Counted from the stretch's first letter, positions 42,062 through 51,397 are shown. The stretch is 64,000 nucleotides of DNA from Pseudomonadaceae bacterium (GCA_900766265.1 CAAFUS010000010.1:1-64000); one strand, 5' to 3'. Notes: generated by a model not told the origin, from the sequence alone. Numbers and translations: made by a program.

Positions 42062-42544
42062 TCAGGTTCGTTCCAGCGCACTGACGAGGTCACGGAAGGC
42101 CTCGCGGTTGGATTCGTTGAGGCTCATCAGGATACGGTGGGCCTCGAGCACCTTCGCCTTGACCACCTCTTCGGACTGATCCTGCGTCGGCAGGTCCGCC
42201 AGGCACTCGGACCTCGGCAGTGGGCGGTCGATGATGTTGAACACCTGATCGAACCCCATCGACTGCAGCAGCCGGGTGATGTCCTCATGGGTAGTCACCA
42301 CCGTTGGCAGCAGGCCGACCTTTTGCCGCGACAGGATAGAAAGCTTGGCCAGCAGACCGAGCGTGGTGCTGTCGATACTGCGCGTCTCGGTCAGATCGAT
42401 AACGATTGACGAGAAGTTGAGCGCAGTGAAGATCTTTTCGATCGTAGCATCCAGCGCCGAGCAGAGCGTCAGGCGGATTTCGCCGACGAACTTCAGGACG
42501 AAGGTGCCGTCCAGCTCGGCGAACTGGATTTTACCGGTACTCAT
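42062..42544 (-). CDS. rssC: STAS-domain anti-sigma factor antagonist (RssC-like)
   Basis: This 160-residue protein has a STAS domain (about 5-105) with the usual phosphorylatable serine region in LTETRSIDSTTLGLLAKLS and an unusual C-terminal extension of about 50 residues. It overlaps the stop of the RssB-like phosphatase gene by four bases and is probably its substrate. The next gene being tal matches the position of the P. aeruginosa rssC-rssB pair as I recall it. The HsbA/HsbR pair is a close paralogue, so the name is moderately certain. Confidence 0.75.
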   Translation of the reverse strand: MSTGKIQFAELDGTFVLKFVGEIRLTLCSALDATIEKIFTALNFSSIVIDLTETRSIDSTTLGLLAKLSILSRQKVGLLPTVVTTHEDITRLLQSMGFDQVFNIIDRPLPRSECLADLPTQDQSEEVVKAKVLEAHRILMSLNESNREAFRDLVSALERT

Positions 42545-43725
42545 GCAAGGTTCCTGCTCAACACTAGCAAGGCGATATCGTCGGGCATGTCCCTGAGATC
42601 GGCCAAGCCGAACACCCGACGCAAACCATCCAGCGTACCGCCCGCGGACGCGACGAGACCGGGCAGTGCGGATTCCTTTTCTTTGAGTGTCTCTCCGGGC
42701 AAAAGGTCCAGAATGCCATCAGAAAGCAGGGTCAGGCTGAAGGACTCCGGCAGCTCTAGCTCGTAGTCTTCGTAGGTCGCTTCATTGAACAACCCCACCG
42801 GTAGCCCCCTGCCCTGCAGGTAGCTGCCGCTGCCGTTGGTGAACAGCACCGGCAACGGCAGGTGCCCGCCGATGCTGTAGTGCAGGATGCCGCGCTCTTC
42901 ATCGATGACGCCGCCGAGCATCGTCACATGCTTGCCCAGCTTGCAGTTGATCAGCCCGCGGTTGATGTGATCGAGCACTTCGGACGGCTTGAACTCGCGC
43001 AGCACGCCATTGCGACGCGATTCGTAGAGCAGGCGGGTGGTCATGAACTTGAGCAGCACCGTCACGAATGCCGAGGAGGCGCCATGGCCGGAGACGTCGG
43101 CGAGGTAGAACACCACACGCCGTTCATCGACCCTGAAGTAGTCGACGAAGTCGCCTGACAGGTAAAGCGACGGGATGATCTGGTGAGCGAAATGGAAAGC
43201 GTCGGCGGTCCAGGGCGTGACTGGCAGCATGTTCATCTGCACCTGACGCCCGGCGTTCTGATCTTCCTGCAGCAGGTTGAGGCTGGCCTGCAGGTCGCGG
43301 TTGGCCGATTCGAGCTGCTCGCGGTAGCGGCGGTTTTCCAGACGCAGCCGCGAACGATCCAGGGCGCGGCGCACCGAGTGCTCCAGCATCGCCAGGTCTT
43401 CGAGGGGCTTGATCAGGTAATCGGCGGCGCCCAGGCGCAGCGCCTCGACCGCATCGCTCATCACGCCGGCACCGGACACGACGATCACCGGTAGATCGGC
43501 CTGACGTTCGCTGACGAGACGGATGAGCTCCAGGCCATCCATCTGCGGCATGCGCAGGTCGCAGATCACCAGATCGGGGTGCTCGGCGTCGAACAGCTCC
43601 AGACCCTTGGGGCCATTGGCCGCCTGCAGGACGCGAAATCCACTGTCATCCAGATAGGCCGCCAGACTGGCTCGGACCACATCGTCGTCATCTATGATCA
43701 GGAGCGTGGCGCTTGGGTTGTGCAT
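42541..43725 (-). CDS. rssB: Response regulator with PP2C phosphatase output (RssB-like)
   Basis: This 394-residue protein has an N-terminal receiver (about 1-125; LLIIDDDDVV, phosphorylated Asp in DLVICDLRMPQMDG, lysine in YLIKPLED), a linker coiled coil, and a C-terminal SpoIIE/RsbU-type PP2C domain (about 160-390). The metal-binding aspartates are kept in LSGDFVDYF, LADVSGHGASSAF and LLSDGILDLL, so it should be an active phosphatase. It probably dephosphorylates the STAS protein encoded next. In pseudomonads such a pair modulates RpoS. Confidence 0.8.
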   Translation of the reverse strand: MHNPSATLLIIDDDDVVRASLAAYLDDSGFRVLQAANGPKGLELFDAEHPDLVICDLRMPQMDGLELIRLVSERQADLPVIVVSGAGVMSDAVEALRLGAADYLIKPLEDLAMLEHSVRRALDRSRLRLENRRYREQLESANRDLQASLNLLQEDQNAGRQVQMNMLPVTPWTADAFHFAHQIIPSLYLSGDFVDYFRVDERRVVFYLADVSGHGASSAFVTVLLKFMTTRLLYESRRNGVLREFKPSEVLDHINRGLINCKLGKHVTMLGGVIDEERGILHYSIGGHLPLPVLFTNGSGSYLQGRGLPVGLFNEATYEDYELELPESFSLTLLSDGILDLLPGETLKEKESALPGLVASAGGTLDGLRRVFGLADLRDMPDDIALLVLSRNLA

Positions 43726-43885
43726 GTTCCTACCAGGCGGAATTCGCCAGGACGCGTGGCGAAAGCATCGGCCCTGCGGCGGACGCCGGACCGGGTTCGT
43801 TTCAAGGCGCAGACGGTACTCCCATACGATCGCTGTTTCAAGCGTGCGCCAGTGCGCGGACCCTGGGTTTACAGCGGCATTTGGC

Positions 43886-43901
43886 CAGGGTTATAACCCT
43901 G
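43886..43901. promoter_or_regulatory. Perfect 16-base palindrome before the PilZ gene
   Basis: CAGGGTTATAACCCTG lies 31 bases upstream of the PilZ ATG. Its length and symmetry suit a dimeric repressor site over the promoter; the binding protein is unknown. Confidence 0.4.
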
Positions 43902-43931
43902 CGCCGAGGCGCTTAAACAAGAGGAAACAGC

Positions 43932-44231
43932 ATGAGCCAGGGTGAGCGGGACTATAGCGAAAAGCGGGATTTCATCCGCATGCGCATCGAAACCGATGTG
44001 GTTTTGCTGCAGGGAGATCAACGCATCGAGGCGCTTTGCCTGGACCTCTCCAGCACGGGAATGCAAGTCGAAGCGGCGTCGAGCCTGAAGATGGGAGACA
44101 AAGTTCGCGTGCTCATCCCTTCGGAACACAGCGAGCTGAAGGGGCTGGATGCACAGACCGAGGTCGTCCGGGTGCAGCCGCTGGACGACGGACGTCAGAG
44201 CCTGGGTCTGGCCATCCTGGCCATGGTCTGA
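43932..44231 (+). CDS. PilZ-domain c-di-GMP-binding protein
   Basis: This 99-residue protein consists of one PilZ domain. The c-di-GMP contact motifs are present: the arginine-rich KRDFIRMRI (RxxxR, residues 11-19) and LDLSSTGMQVE (D/NxSxxG, about 38-48). It could therefore sense c-di-GMP, unlike degenerate PilZ proteins that lack the arginines. It is a single gene between rssB and mlaA, preceded by a palindrome. The effector target is unknown. Confidence 0.9.
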   Translation: MSQGERDYSEKRDFIRMRIETDVVLLQGDQRIEALCLDLSSTGMQVEAASSLKMGDKVRVLIPSEHSELKGLDAQTEVVRVQPLDDGRQSLGLAILAMV

Positions 44232-44239
44232 GAACCTTC

Positions 44240-44265
44240 GATGAGCGTGACCTCTCACGCTCATC
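44240..44265. terminator. Hairpin between PilZ and mlaA genes
   Basis: An 11-bp perfect stem (GATGAGCGTGA / TCACGCTCATC) with a 4-base loop lies between two convergent genes. There is no long T run; it may act as a bidirectional terminator. Confidence 0.6.
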
Positions 44266-44289
44266 CTACCCGCGACGCCCGCCAGTCGA

Positions 44290-44988
44290 CTAGAAGTCGT
44301 CTTCCACTACGCCATCGTTGACCCGGAACTCGCGGTTCTGCAGGTAGGCGTTCCGTACGAAAATGTAACGATCTCCCTGAATCATCCGCTCGGTCTGCAG
44401 CAGGCCCGCGCGGGTGTCGACAGTGTTGACCGCAAAGGTGACGTTGCGGGTAGGCACGTGGTCGATGTAGGGGTACGGCTGCAGGAAGCTGTCGGGCACC
44501 CGGCCGAACGCATCGCGCACCGAGCTCGGACCGAGCAGCGGCAGCACCACGTACGGCCCGCTGCCAAGCCCCCAGGCGCCGAGCGTCTGGCCGAAGTCTT
44601 CGTCATTCTTCTGCAGCCCCATGCGGCTGGCCACGTCGAAGAAACCGAGCACGCCGAAGGTGGTATTGAACAGGATACGGCTGGTGTCGACGCCGGCATC
44701 CCTGACCTTGCCCTGCAACAGGTTGTTGGTCAGGACCACGACATCCCCAAGGTTGCTGAACACGTTACCGATGCCATCTTCGAGAAACTGCGGCGTGACC
44801 GCCTGGTAGCCGCGCGCCAGTGGCTTGAGCGTATAGGTATCGACCGTGTCGTTGAACGTGAACACCGCGCGGTTGACACCTTCCCAGGGATCTTCCTCGG
44901 CGGCCTGCAACGAGGAGCCCGCCGCCGCGAAGGAAAGGAACAGCGCGGCCTTGATATAACCGGCCCAGCCAGCACCTGTTTTAGTCAT
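44290..44988 (-). CDS. mlaA: Phospholipid-transport outer membrane protein MlaA (VacJ)
   Basis: This 232-residue protein removes phospholipids from the outer leaflet of the outer membrane as the entry point of the Mla pathway. The family signature EDPWEGVNRAVFTFNDTVD begins right after the signal peptide (cut about residue 28, SSLQAAEEDPW), and GPYVVLPLLGPSSVRDAFG follows near 130-148. The ATG at 44988 was chosen because a signal peptide follows; the open frame to 45084 adds no family sequence. No lipobox cysteine is visible, unlike E. coli MlaA, so it may not be lipidated. Confidence 0.92.
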   Translation of the reverse strand: MTKTGAGWAGYIKAALFLSFAAAGSSLQAAEEDPWEGVNRAVFTFNDTVDTYTLKPLARGYQAVTPQFLEDGIGNVFSNLGDVVVLTNNLLQGKVRDAGVDTSRILFNTTFGVLGFFDVASRMGLQKNDEDFGQTLGAWGLGSGPYVVLPLLGPSSVRDAFGRVPDSFLQPYPYIDHVPTRNVTFAVNTVDTRAGLLQTERMIQGDRYIFVRNAYLQNREFRVNDGVVEDDF

Positions 44989-45247
44989 TGCAGTTTCCCT
45001 CCGGTTGGATAGTGCGGCGGACCCGCCGAGCGAAGGCGCGAGTATAAGGCCAAGCGTCGCGGCGTAGCAGTAGCCCGCGCACAAACGTCCGAACCCAGGG
45101 CCGCTCGACGCTGTCGGTGCCGCCCTCGACTGTCCGTAACGCCTGGTTGCAAAGACACGGGTCGTCGGCGCGGCGCTGGATTACGCTAGTTCAAAGCGGA
45201 CCTTTGCGCAGCCTCAGCTGTCCATCAGCTAACCAGGAGGAAGCACC

Positions 45248-45517
45248 ATGCCGAGACAAGAACTACGCGTCCAACTCGAAGAGTTGCGCAGTCAGCTCGC
45301 TCAGGACACGCCGATGAGCGAAGAAGAACGCGCGTCGCTGGAGGCGCTCACGCATGACATCGAGCTGCGACTGGCCAACGAGGAGAGCGCGCCAGTGGCC
45401 GACGATTCGCTGGTCGACGGCGTCAACTTGGCCGTGGAGCGATTCGAGGTCAGCCATCCCAACACCGCCATGACCTTGCGCAACATCATGCAAAGCCTGA
45501 TGAGCATGGGCATCTGA
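45248..45517 (+). CDS. DUF4404 family protein
   Basis: This 89-residue acidic helical protein has the DUF4404 layout: an N-terminal helix RQELRVQLEELRSQLAQ, a middle LEALTHDIELRLA, and the C-terminal ERFEVSHPNTAMTLRNIM. An AGGAGG ribosome site precedes the ATG. The function is unknown in the family, and the gene is normally found in Pseudomonas near queF. Confidence 0.88.
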   Translation: MPRQELRVQLEELRSQLAQDTPMSEEERASLEALTHDIELRLANEESAPVADDSLVDGVNLAVERFEVSHPNTAMTLRNIMQSLMSMGI

Positions 45518-45522
45518 TACAC

Positions 45523-45548
45523 AGCGCCCGCCTCGGCAGACGGGCGCT
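45523..45548. terminator. Hairpin between DUF4404 gene and queF
   Basis: An 8-bp stem (AGCGCCCG / CGGGCGCT) with a 10-base loop lies between the two convergent genes. It is not followed by T's. Confidence 0.5.
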
Positions 45549-45554
45549 CCCCCT

Positions 45555-46385
45555 TCACTGCCTGGCCAGCCGACCGTTCTCGATCGTCAGCGAGTGGGTA
45601 CTGCGGTACGGGTTGATATCCAGACCACCCCGACGCACATAACGCGCGTACACCGTCAGCCGATCGGGCTGCAGCAGGCGCTGGAGGTCGAGGAAGATCC
45701 GCTCCACGCATTGCTCGTGGAAGTCGGCGTGCTGGCGAAAGCTCACCAGGTAGGCGAGAAAGCTGGCGTGATCGAGGGCGAACCCCTGATAGTCCACGAC
45801 CACCGTCCCCCAGTCCGGCTGCTGCGTCACTGGGCAGTTGGATTTGAGCAAGTGGCTGTGGAGCACGTCTGCCGTGCGCACCTGCTCATCGCAACGCAGC
45901 AATTGCGGGCGGGGCTGATCGTACCCCGGCACCTCGATATCCAGATCGTCGATGCATACCCCGGGCGCCCGAACCAGCGCCATGCCCTGCACCTCATCCA
46001 GGCTGCGCACCCGCACCTGCACGGTGGCGCCTGCAGCAACCGAGAGGTCGGCCGCCAGCATCGCTTCGAGTTGCGCTCGATTAGCGAAGACGCTCTGGTT
46101 CAGTGAGTTGAGATACAGCTTGAACGATTTGGATTCGATGATGTTCGGCGAGTCAGCCGGGATGGCGAATTCGCCGATCGCCACCACCGGCTTGCCCGAC
46201 GGAGTGAGCCACGACAGCTCGTAGCAGTTCCACAGGTCGGCGCCCGTATAGGGCAGCGTCTGGGCGGTCAGCCCCAGCTCCGCCCACTTGGTGGCCCGGG
46301 CGATGGGAAACAGCAGCCCTGGCGTGTAGGTCGAGACGTATTCGCTGGACTTGCCCAGCGGCGAATGTTCGGCGGGATGTTGCAT
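45555..46385 (-). CDS. queF: NADPH-dependent 7-cyano-7-deazaguanine reductase (QueF)
   Basis: This long-form QueF of 276 residues reduces preQ0 to preQ1 in queuosine synthesis. The signature ESKSFKLYLNSLNQ (about residues 85-98) binds NADPH, and the catalytic cysteine is in SNCPVTQQPDWGTV near residue 184. The tandem T-fold length agrees with the E. coli type. It is a single gene, convergent with the DUF4404 gene. Confidence 0.96.
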   Translation of the reverse strand: MQHPAEHSPLGKSSEYVSTYTPGLLFPIARATKWAELGLTAQTLPYTGADLWNCYELSWLTPSGKPVVAIGEFAIPADSPNIIESKSFKLYLNSLNQSVFANRAQLEAMLAADLSVAAGATVQVRVRSLDEVQGMALVRAPGVCIDDLDIEVPGYDQPRPQLLRCDEQVRTADVLHSHLLKSNCPVTQQPDWGTVVVDYQGFALDHASFLAYLVSFRQHADFHEQCVERIFLDLQRLLQPDRLTVYARYVRRGGLDINPYRSTHSLTIENGRLARQ

Positions 46386-46529
46386 GGAACGAGCCTGGCG
46401 ATGCTGAAAGGGCGCCAGTATACCGCCCTGCTCCGCCGCGCGGCCGGTCGGCGCCCTCGAGCTGACGTAACGCCGTGCGCAACGTGGCTGACGACCGAAC
46501 CGATGCTTGGCCGCCAGCCCGGCGTTCGG

Positions 46530-47309
46530 TTACTGACGCATGCCCCGCCCGCTCTTGAGCAGGCGAATGCACAGCACGTAAAGCACCGCGGCCGCGACCA
46601 GCATGAAGGCGATGGCAATTCCGATACGAATGTCCGAGACGCCCAGGATGCCGTAGCGGAAGGCGTTGACCATGTGCAGGATCGGATTGGCCAGCGACAG
46701 CGACTGCCAGAACGGCGACAGCAGGTTGATCGAATAGAAGACCCCGCCCAGGTAGGTCAGCGGCGTCAGCACGAAGGTCGGGATGATCGAGATGTCGTCA
46801 AAGTTGCGCGCGAATACCGCGTTGACGAAGCCACCCAGGGCAAAGATAGTCGCCGTCAGGATGATCACCAGCAGCGTAACGCCCAGGTGATGGACCTGCA
46901 GGTCGGTGAAAAACATCGACAGCAGCGTGACGATGAAGGCCACCGCCAAGCCTCGCGTAATGCCACCGAGGGCAAAGCCGATCAGGATCACATGGGGCGA
47001 CACCGGGGAGACCAACAGCTCTTCGATGGATCGCTGGAACTTGCTGCTAAAGAAGCTCGACACCACGTTGCTGTAGGAGTTGGTGATGACCGACATCATG
47101 ATCAGGCCCGGCACGATGTAGTCCATGTAGCTGAACCCGTCCATCTCGCCGATGCGGTTGCCGATCAGGCTGCCGAAGATGACGAAGTACAGCACCATGG
47201 TGATCGCCGGCGGCAGCAGCGTCTGCGGCCAGATGCGGGTGTAGCGGCGAATCTCCCGGTGAACGATGGTTTGCAGGGCGACCAGGTTGTAGCGCACTTC
47301 GCTGCTCAT
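46530..47309 (-). CDS. ABC-2 type transporter permease (YadH-like)
   Basis: This 259-residue inner-membrane protein has six hydrophobic segments (for example LPPAITMVLYFVIFGSLIG at about 32-50 and ILIGFALGGITRGLAVAF). The sequence GFSYMDYIVPGLIMMSVITN is typical of ABC-2 export permeases. Its start overlaps the ATPase gene stop by four bases, forming a two-gene exporter. E. coli YadH is the nearest well-known relative; the substrate is unknown. Confidence 0.9.
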   Translation of the reverse strand: MSSEVRYNLVALQTIVHREIRRYTRIWPQTLLPPAITMVLYFVIFGSLIGNRIGEMDGFSYMDYIVPGLIMMSVITNSYSNVVSSFFSSKFQRSIEELLVSPVSPHVILIGFALGGITRGLAVAFIVTLLSMFFTDLQVHHLGVTLLVIILTATIFALGGFVNAVFARNFDDISIIPTFVLTPLTYLGGVFYSINLLSPFWQSLSLANPILHMVNAFRYGILGVSDIRIGIAIAFMLVAAAVLYVLCIRLLKSGRGMRQ

Positions 47310-48238
47310 TTGGCCCCCTTATCCAGGTTGTTCTCCACGAGGGACACGAACAGCTCCTCCAGCCGGTTGGTCTTGTTTCGCAGGCTCAGCACCTCGATAC
47401 CCTGGGCGGCGAGCAGGCGAAACAGCTCGTTCACGCCCTGGGTCTTCTCGACCTGCACCTCGAGGGTGTGATGATCGACCAGGCGCGAGGCGTATCCGGT
47501 CAGCTGCGGCGCCACCAGCTGCGACTCCTTCAAGTCGAGCAGGAAGGTCTCCACGTGCAGCTGCTTGAGCAGCTCGCGCATGCTGGTGTTCTTGACGATC
47601 TGGCCGCGGTCGATGATGCCGATGTTGCGGCACAGCTGCTCGGCCTCTTCAAGATAGTGGGTGGTCAGGATGATGGTGATCCCCTCCCGATTGAGCTCGG
47701 TGAGGAACGACCACATCGAGCGCCGCAGCTCGATGTCCACGCCAGCGGTGGGTTCGTCGAGGATCAGCAGCCGCGGCCGGTGGATCAGCGCGCGGGCGAT
47801 CATCAGCCGCCGCTTCATGCCGCCGGACAGCATCCGCGAGGACACGTCACGCTTGTCCCACAGCCCCAGCTGCGTCAGGTACTGCTCGGCGCGCTCCTTG
47901 GCCACCTTGGCCGGGATGCCGTAGTAGCCGGCCTGGGTGACGAGGATGTCGAAAGCCTTCTCGAACTGGTTGAAGTTGAATTCCTGGGGGACCACGCCCA
48001 GGCAGCGCTTGAGGCCCGCCGGATCACGATCCAGGTCATGGCCGAACACGTTGACCGTGCCGCCGGACTTGTTCACCAGCGTTGAGAGAATGCCGATGGT
48101 GGTGGATTTGCCGGCCCCGTTGGGGCCGAGCAGCGCGAAGAAGTCGCCCTCGGCTACGCCCAGATCGATACCCTTGAGGGCCTGGAAGCCATTGCCGTAG
48201 GTCTTGGTAAGCTGCCGGATGGACAGAGCAGAACTCAT
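47306..48238 (-). CDS. ABC transporter ATP-binding protein (YadG-like)
   Basis: This 310-residue ATPase has Walker A GPNGAGKST (about 37-45), signature MLSGGMKRRLMIARAL, Walker B LLILDEPTAGVD and the H-loop TTHYLEEAE, then a 70-residue C-terminal extension. It powers the permease encoded downstream. The ATG at 48238 begins at the conserved ALSIRQLTKTYG; a TTG at 48253 is a possible earlier start but has no better ribosome site. Confidence 0.92.
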   Translation of the reverse strand: MSSALSIRQLTKTYGNGFQALKGIDLGVAEGDFFALLGPNGAGKSTTIGILSTLVNKSGGTVNVFGHDLDRDPAGLKRCLGVVPQEFNFNQFEKAFDILVTQAGYYGIPAKVAKERAEQYLTQLGLWDKRDVSSRMLSGGMKRRLMIARALIHRPRLLILDEPTAGVDIELRRSMWSFLTELNREGITIILTTHYLEEAEQLCRNIGIIDRGQIVKNTSMRELLKQLHVETFLLDLKESQLVAPQLTGYASRLVDHHTLEVQVEKTQGVNELFRLLAAQGIEVLSLRNKTNRLEELFVSLVENNLDKGAK

Positions 48239-48481
48239 AGAAGATGCACGCAACGCGAAAGGAAGCCTTCTACATAAGGGCGGTGTCCAGCAATTGCAAC
48301 CGCAGGTTTCAACCGATCGGCCGCGGCATCTGCTTCGGCACGCCAGGCCAGGCCCACGAACTCAACCCGGGCGCCACGGGTCATTATCCTATCCGCGACT
48401 CACGTCGTCCTTGGCCGCCACCACCATGCCACCGCGGGTTCCGGTGGCTCGCGACCGCGCCTCGCCCACAAGGAGAACCGC

Positions 48482-50929
48482 ATGACCCTGATGTGGTTGC
48501 TTGCCCTGCTGCTCGGCATTGCCGTCCTTGCCCACCTGCGGGTATCGCCGCTGCCGGCGCTGGTGCTCGTAGCCGTCTACCTGGTGGTGATGGGATCGGC
48601 GAACGAAACGCCGGTGTGGCTGATGCTGGTCCTCTGGCTGGTGTGGCTCGCAGTAGCGGTGCCGCTCCTGATGCCGGACCTGCGTCGACGCCATTTCAGT
48701 GCGCCGATGTTCGACTGGTTCAAGAAGGTCCTGCCGCCGATTTCCGACACCGAGCGCGACGCCATCGATGCCGGCACCGTCTGGTGGGACGGCGAGCTGT
48801 TCAGTGGCCGTCCCGCCTGGGATACCCTGCTCGGCTATCCGGCCGCACGCCTGACCGAAGAGGAACAGGCCTTTCTCGATGGCCCAACCGAAACGCTCTG
48901 CGCCATGGTCAGCGACTGGGACATCGCCCAGCGCATGGACCTTCCGCCAGAAGCCTGGGCCTTCATCAAGGAACAGGGTTTCTTCGCCCTGATCATCCCC
49001 AAGGAATATGGCGGCAAGGGCTTCTCGGCCTACGCCCACTCGCAGATCGTGATGAAGCTCGCCACCCGCAGCGGCGACCTGGCGACCACGGTGATGGTCC
49101 CCAACTCCCTCGGCCCGGCCGAACTACTGCTGCACTACGGCACCGATGAACAACGCAACCATTACCTGCCGCGGCTGGCCAACGGCACCGAGATCCCTTG
49201 CTTTGCCCTCACCGGGCCCTATGCCGGCTCCGATGCCGGCGCGATGAACGACAGCGGTGTCATTTGCCGTGGCCGCTGGCAAGGCGAGGAAACCATTGGG
49301 CTGCGCCTGAACTGGGAAAAGCGCTACATCACCCTCGGCCCGGTGGCGACCCTGCTCGGCGTCGCCTTCAAGACCTACGACCCCGACGGCCTGCTGGGCG
49401 ACCAGGTCGAGCTGGGCATCAGCCTGGCGCTGATCCCCACCGACACCGAAGGCGTGCAGATCGGCCGTCGCCACCTGCCGCTGGGTGCCGCATTCATGAA
49501 CGGACCGAACTGGGGCAAGGACGTGTTCGTGCCGCTGGACTACATCGTCGGTGGCCGTGACATGATCGGCAAAGGCTGGATGATGCTGATGAACTGCCTC
49601 TCCGTGGGGCGTTCCATCTCCCTGCCGGCGATGGGCACCAGCGCGGCCAAGACGTGCAGCTACGTCAGTGGCCGCTACGCCTCGATCCGCGAGCAGTTCA
49701 ACGTCCCGCTGGCCGCCTTCGAGGGCATCCAGGAGCCGCTGGCCCGCATCGGTGGCAACGCCTGGCTGATGGACAGCGCACGCATCCTCACCGCCAACGC
49801 GGTCGACCTCGGCGAAAAGCCCTCGGTGCTCTCGGCCATCCTGAAGTACCACCTCACCGAGCGCGGCCGCGATTGCATTTCCGACGCCATGGATATCCAC
49901 GGCGGCAAGGGCATCATCTCGGGCCCCAACAACTACCTGGGCCGCGCCTGGCTCTCGGCACCGATCTCGATCACCGTCGAGGGCGCGAACATCCTGTCTC
50001 GCAACCTGATGATCTTCGGCCAGGGGGCGATCCGCTGCCATCCGTTCGTGCTGCGGGAAATGGAGCTGGTGCACGAGCCGGATCGCGACGCGGCCATCGC
50101 CAGGTTCGACGAACTACTGATGGAGCACATCGGCTTCGCGGTCAGCAACGCGGCCAGCACCCTGGTGCTCGGGCTCACCTTCGGCGTGGCCGGACGCGTC
50201 CCCGGCAACGCGTTGGTACGCCCCTACTTCCGCGCGCTGAACCGGCTCGCGGCGGCCTTCGCGATGCTCGCCGACCTGTCCATGATGCTGCTCGGTGGCG
50301 AACTCAAGCGCCGCGAACGGCTCTCGGCACGGCTCGGCGACGTGCTGAGTCATATGTACCTCGCCTCGGCGGCGCTCAAGCGATACCACGACCTGGGCTA
50401 TCCGGCGGAGCAGGAAGCCCTGTTGCGCTGGGGGCTGGAAGACAGCCTGGCCAAGGCCGAACAGGCGCTGGCCGACATCCTGTCGAACTTCCCCAACCGC
50501 CTGCTCGGTGGCCTGCTGCACCTTCTGGTGTTCCCGTTCGGCGCACGCCACAAGGGACCGTCCGACGAGCTCGACGCCGAGGTCGCCGCCATCCTCGGGC
50601 GCGCCGAGGGCGATCCTGCACTGGAGCGGATCCTCGAGGGCGTCTATCGTCCCCAGGATCCACAGCAGCCGCTGGGCGCGTTGCGGCATGCCTTCGAGCA
50701 ACTGGCCGCAAGCCAGGGCATATCGCGCAAGCTGCACAAGGCGCTCAAGAGCGGCGCGTTGAAACCCTTGCCCGGCGAGGACCCCATCGCCGCGGCGCTG
50801 CTCGCCGGCGTCATCACCGATGCCGAAGCGTTGCAGCTGACCGCCGCCGAAGCGGCGCGGCGCGCCGTGATCAGCGTGGACGATTTCGCCAAGGAGGAAC
50901 TCGAACTCAGCCCGGGGCGCATACGCTAG
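48482..50929 (+). CDS. fadE: Long-form acyl-CoA dehydrogenase (FadE)
   Basis: This flavoenzyme of 815 residues catalyses the first step of fatty-acid beta-oxidation. The first 60 residues contain two membrane segments (LMWLLALLLGIAVLAHL; LVVMGSANETPVWLMLVLWL), as in the E. coli FadE type. The dehydrogenase core shows CFALTGPYAGSDAGAM, AFKTYDPDG, and VEGANILSRNLMIFGQGA. The large C-terminal extension is normal for this form. It forms no operon with the divergent ABC genes. Confidence 0.95.
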   Translation: MTLMWLLALLLGIAVLAHLRVSPLPALVLVAVYLVVMGSANETPVWLMLVLWLVWLAVAVPLLMPDLRRRHFSAPMFDWFKKVLPPISDTERDAIDAGTVWWDGELFSGRPAWDTLLGYPAARLTEEEQAFLDGPTETLCAMVSDWDIAQRMDLPPEAWAFIKEQGFFALIIPKEYGGKGFSAYAHSQIVMKLATRSGDLATTVMVPNSLGPAELLLHYGTDEQRNHYLPRLANGTEIPCFALTGPYAGSDAGAMNDSGVICRGRWQGEETIGLRLNWEKRYITLGPVATLLGVAFKTYDPDGLLGDQVELGISLALIPTDTEGVQIGRRHLPLGAAFMNGPNWGKDVFVPLDYIVGGRDMIGKGWMMLMNCLSVGRSISLPAMGTSAAKTCSYVSGRYASIREQFNVPLAAFEGIQEPLARIGGNAWLMDSARILTANAVDLGEKPSVLSAILKYHLTERGRDCISDAMDIHGGKGIISGPNNYLGRAWLSAPISITVEGANILSRNLMIFGQGAIRCHPFVLREMELVHEPDRDAAIARFDELLMEHIGFAVSNAASTLVLGLTFGVAGRVPGNALVRPYFRALNRLAAAFAMLADLSMMLLGGELKRRERLSARLGDVLSHMYLASAALKRYHDLGYPAEQEALLRWGLEDSLAKAEQALADILSNFPNRLLGGLLHLLVFPFGARHKGPSDELDAEVAAILGRAEGDPALERILEGVYRPQDPQQPLGALRHAFEQLAASQGISRKLHKALKSGALKPLPGEDPIAAALLAGVITDAEALQLTAAEAARRAVISVDDFAKEELELSPGRIR

Positions 50930-50989
50930 CCCCACCACTCCTGGGCGCGCATGCCTATAATCGCGCCCCTCACACGACAGAGGTGCCCA

Positions 50990-51397
50990 ATGGCCAATCC
51001 GTATCTTGATCATCACCTGGCCCTGCTGGCCCACCTGCGCGGCATCCTGCTCGCCATGGGCGAGAACGAACAGGTCTCCGAGGAAAGCCATGCCCTGTTT
51101 CTGGAGCGCTTCGACGAGCTGCTCGCCGCCTTGCCGAACGTGCCGGAAGAACGCCACCTGGGACAGGACATGATCTGCCAGGTGTTCCACCGCTACCCGC
51201 AGATCGCCCACTTGGTACCGCGCGACCTGTTGTGGTTCTTCGGTGGCGACTGCCTGCACTACATGCCCGACGAAGAAATCGCGGTGTTCCAGGAACTCGA
51301 GGAACGTCGCTACGAGGCGGAACAGAACGACGAGCCGTTCGACTGGAATCGGGAAAAGCAGCTGCTTACCCTGCCCGAACAGAGCCCCCGGCACTGA
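50990..51397 (+). CDS. PA2817-family conserved protein
   Basis: This 135-residue soluble, acidic, helical protein (HHLALLAHLRGILLAMGENE; LLWFFGGDCLHYMPDEEIA) matches the conserved Pseudomonas family named after PA2817, which sits near fadE there too. The ATG at 50990 has an AGAGGT site; the frame upstream to 50951 is discarded. The function is unknown. A strong terminator follows at once. Confidence 0.85.
   Translation: MANPYLDHHLALLAHLRGILLAMGENEQVSEESHALFLERFDELLAALPNVPEERHLGQDMICQVFHRYPQIAHLVPRDLLWFFGGDCLHYMPDEEIAVFQELEERRYEAEQNDEPFDWNREKQLLTLPEQSPRH

Noticed and set aside
46365..47471. 368-codon plus-strand frame opposite queF and the ABC permease
   Set aside because: It is antisense to well-supported membrane and enzyme genes and rich in Asp/His/Gln from reversed codons.
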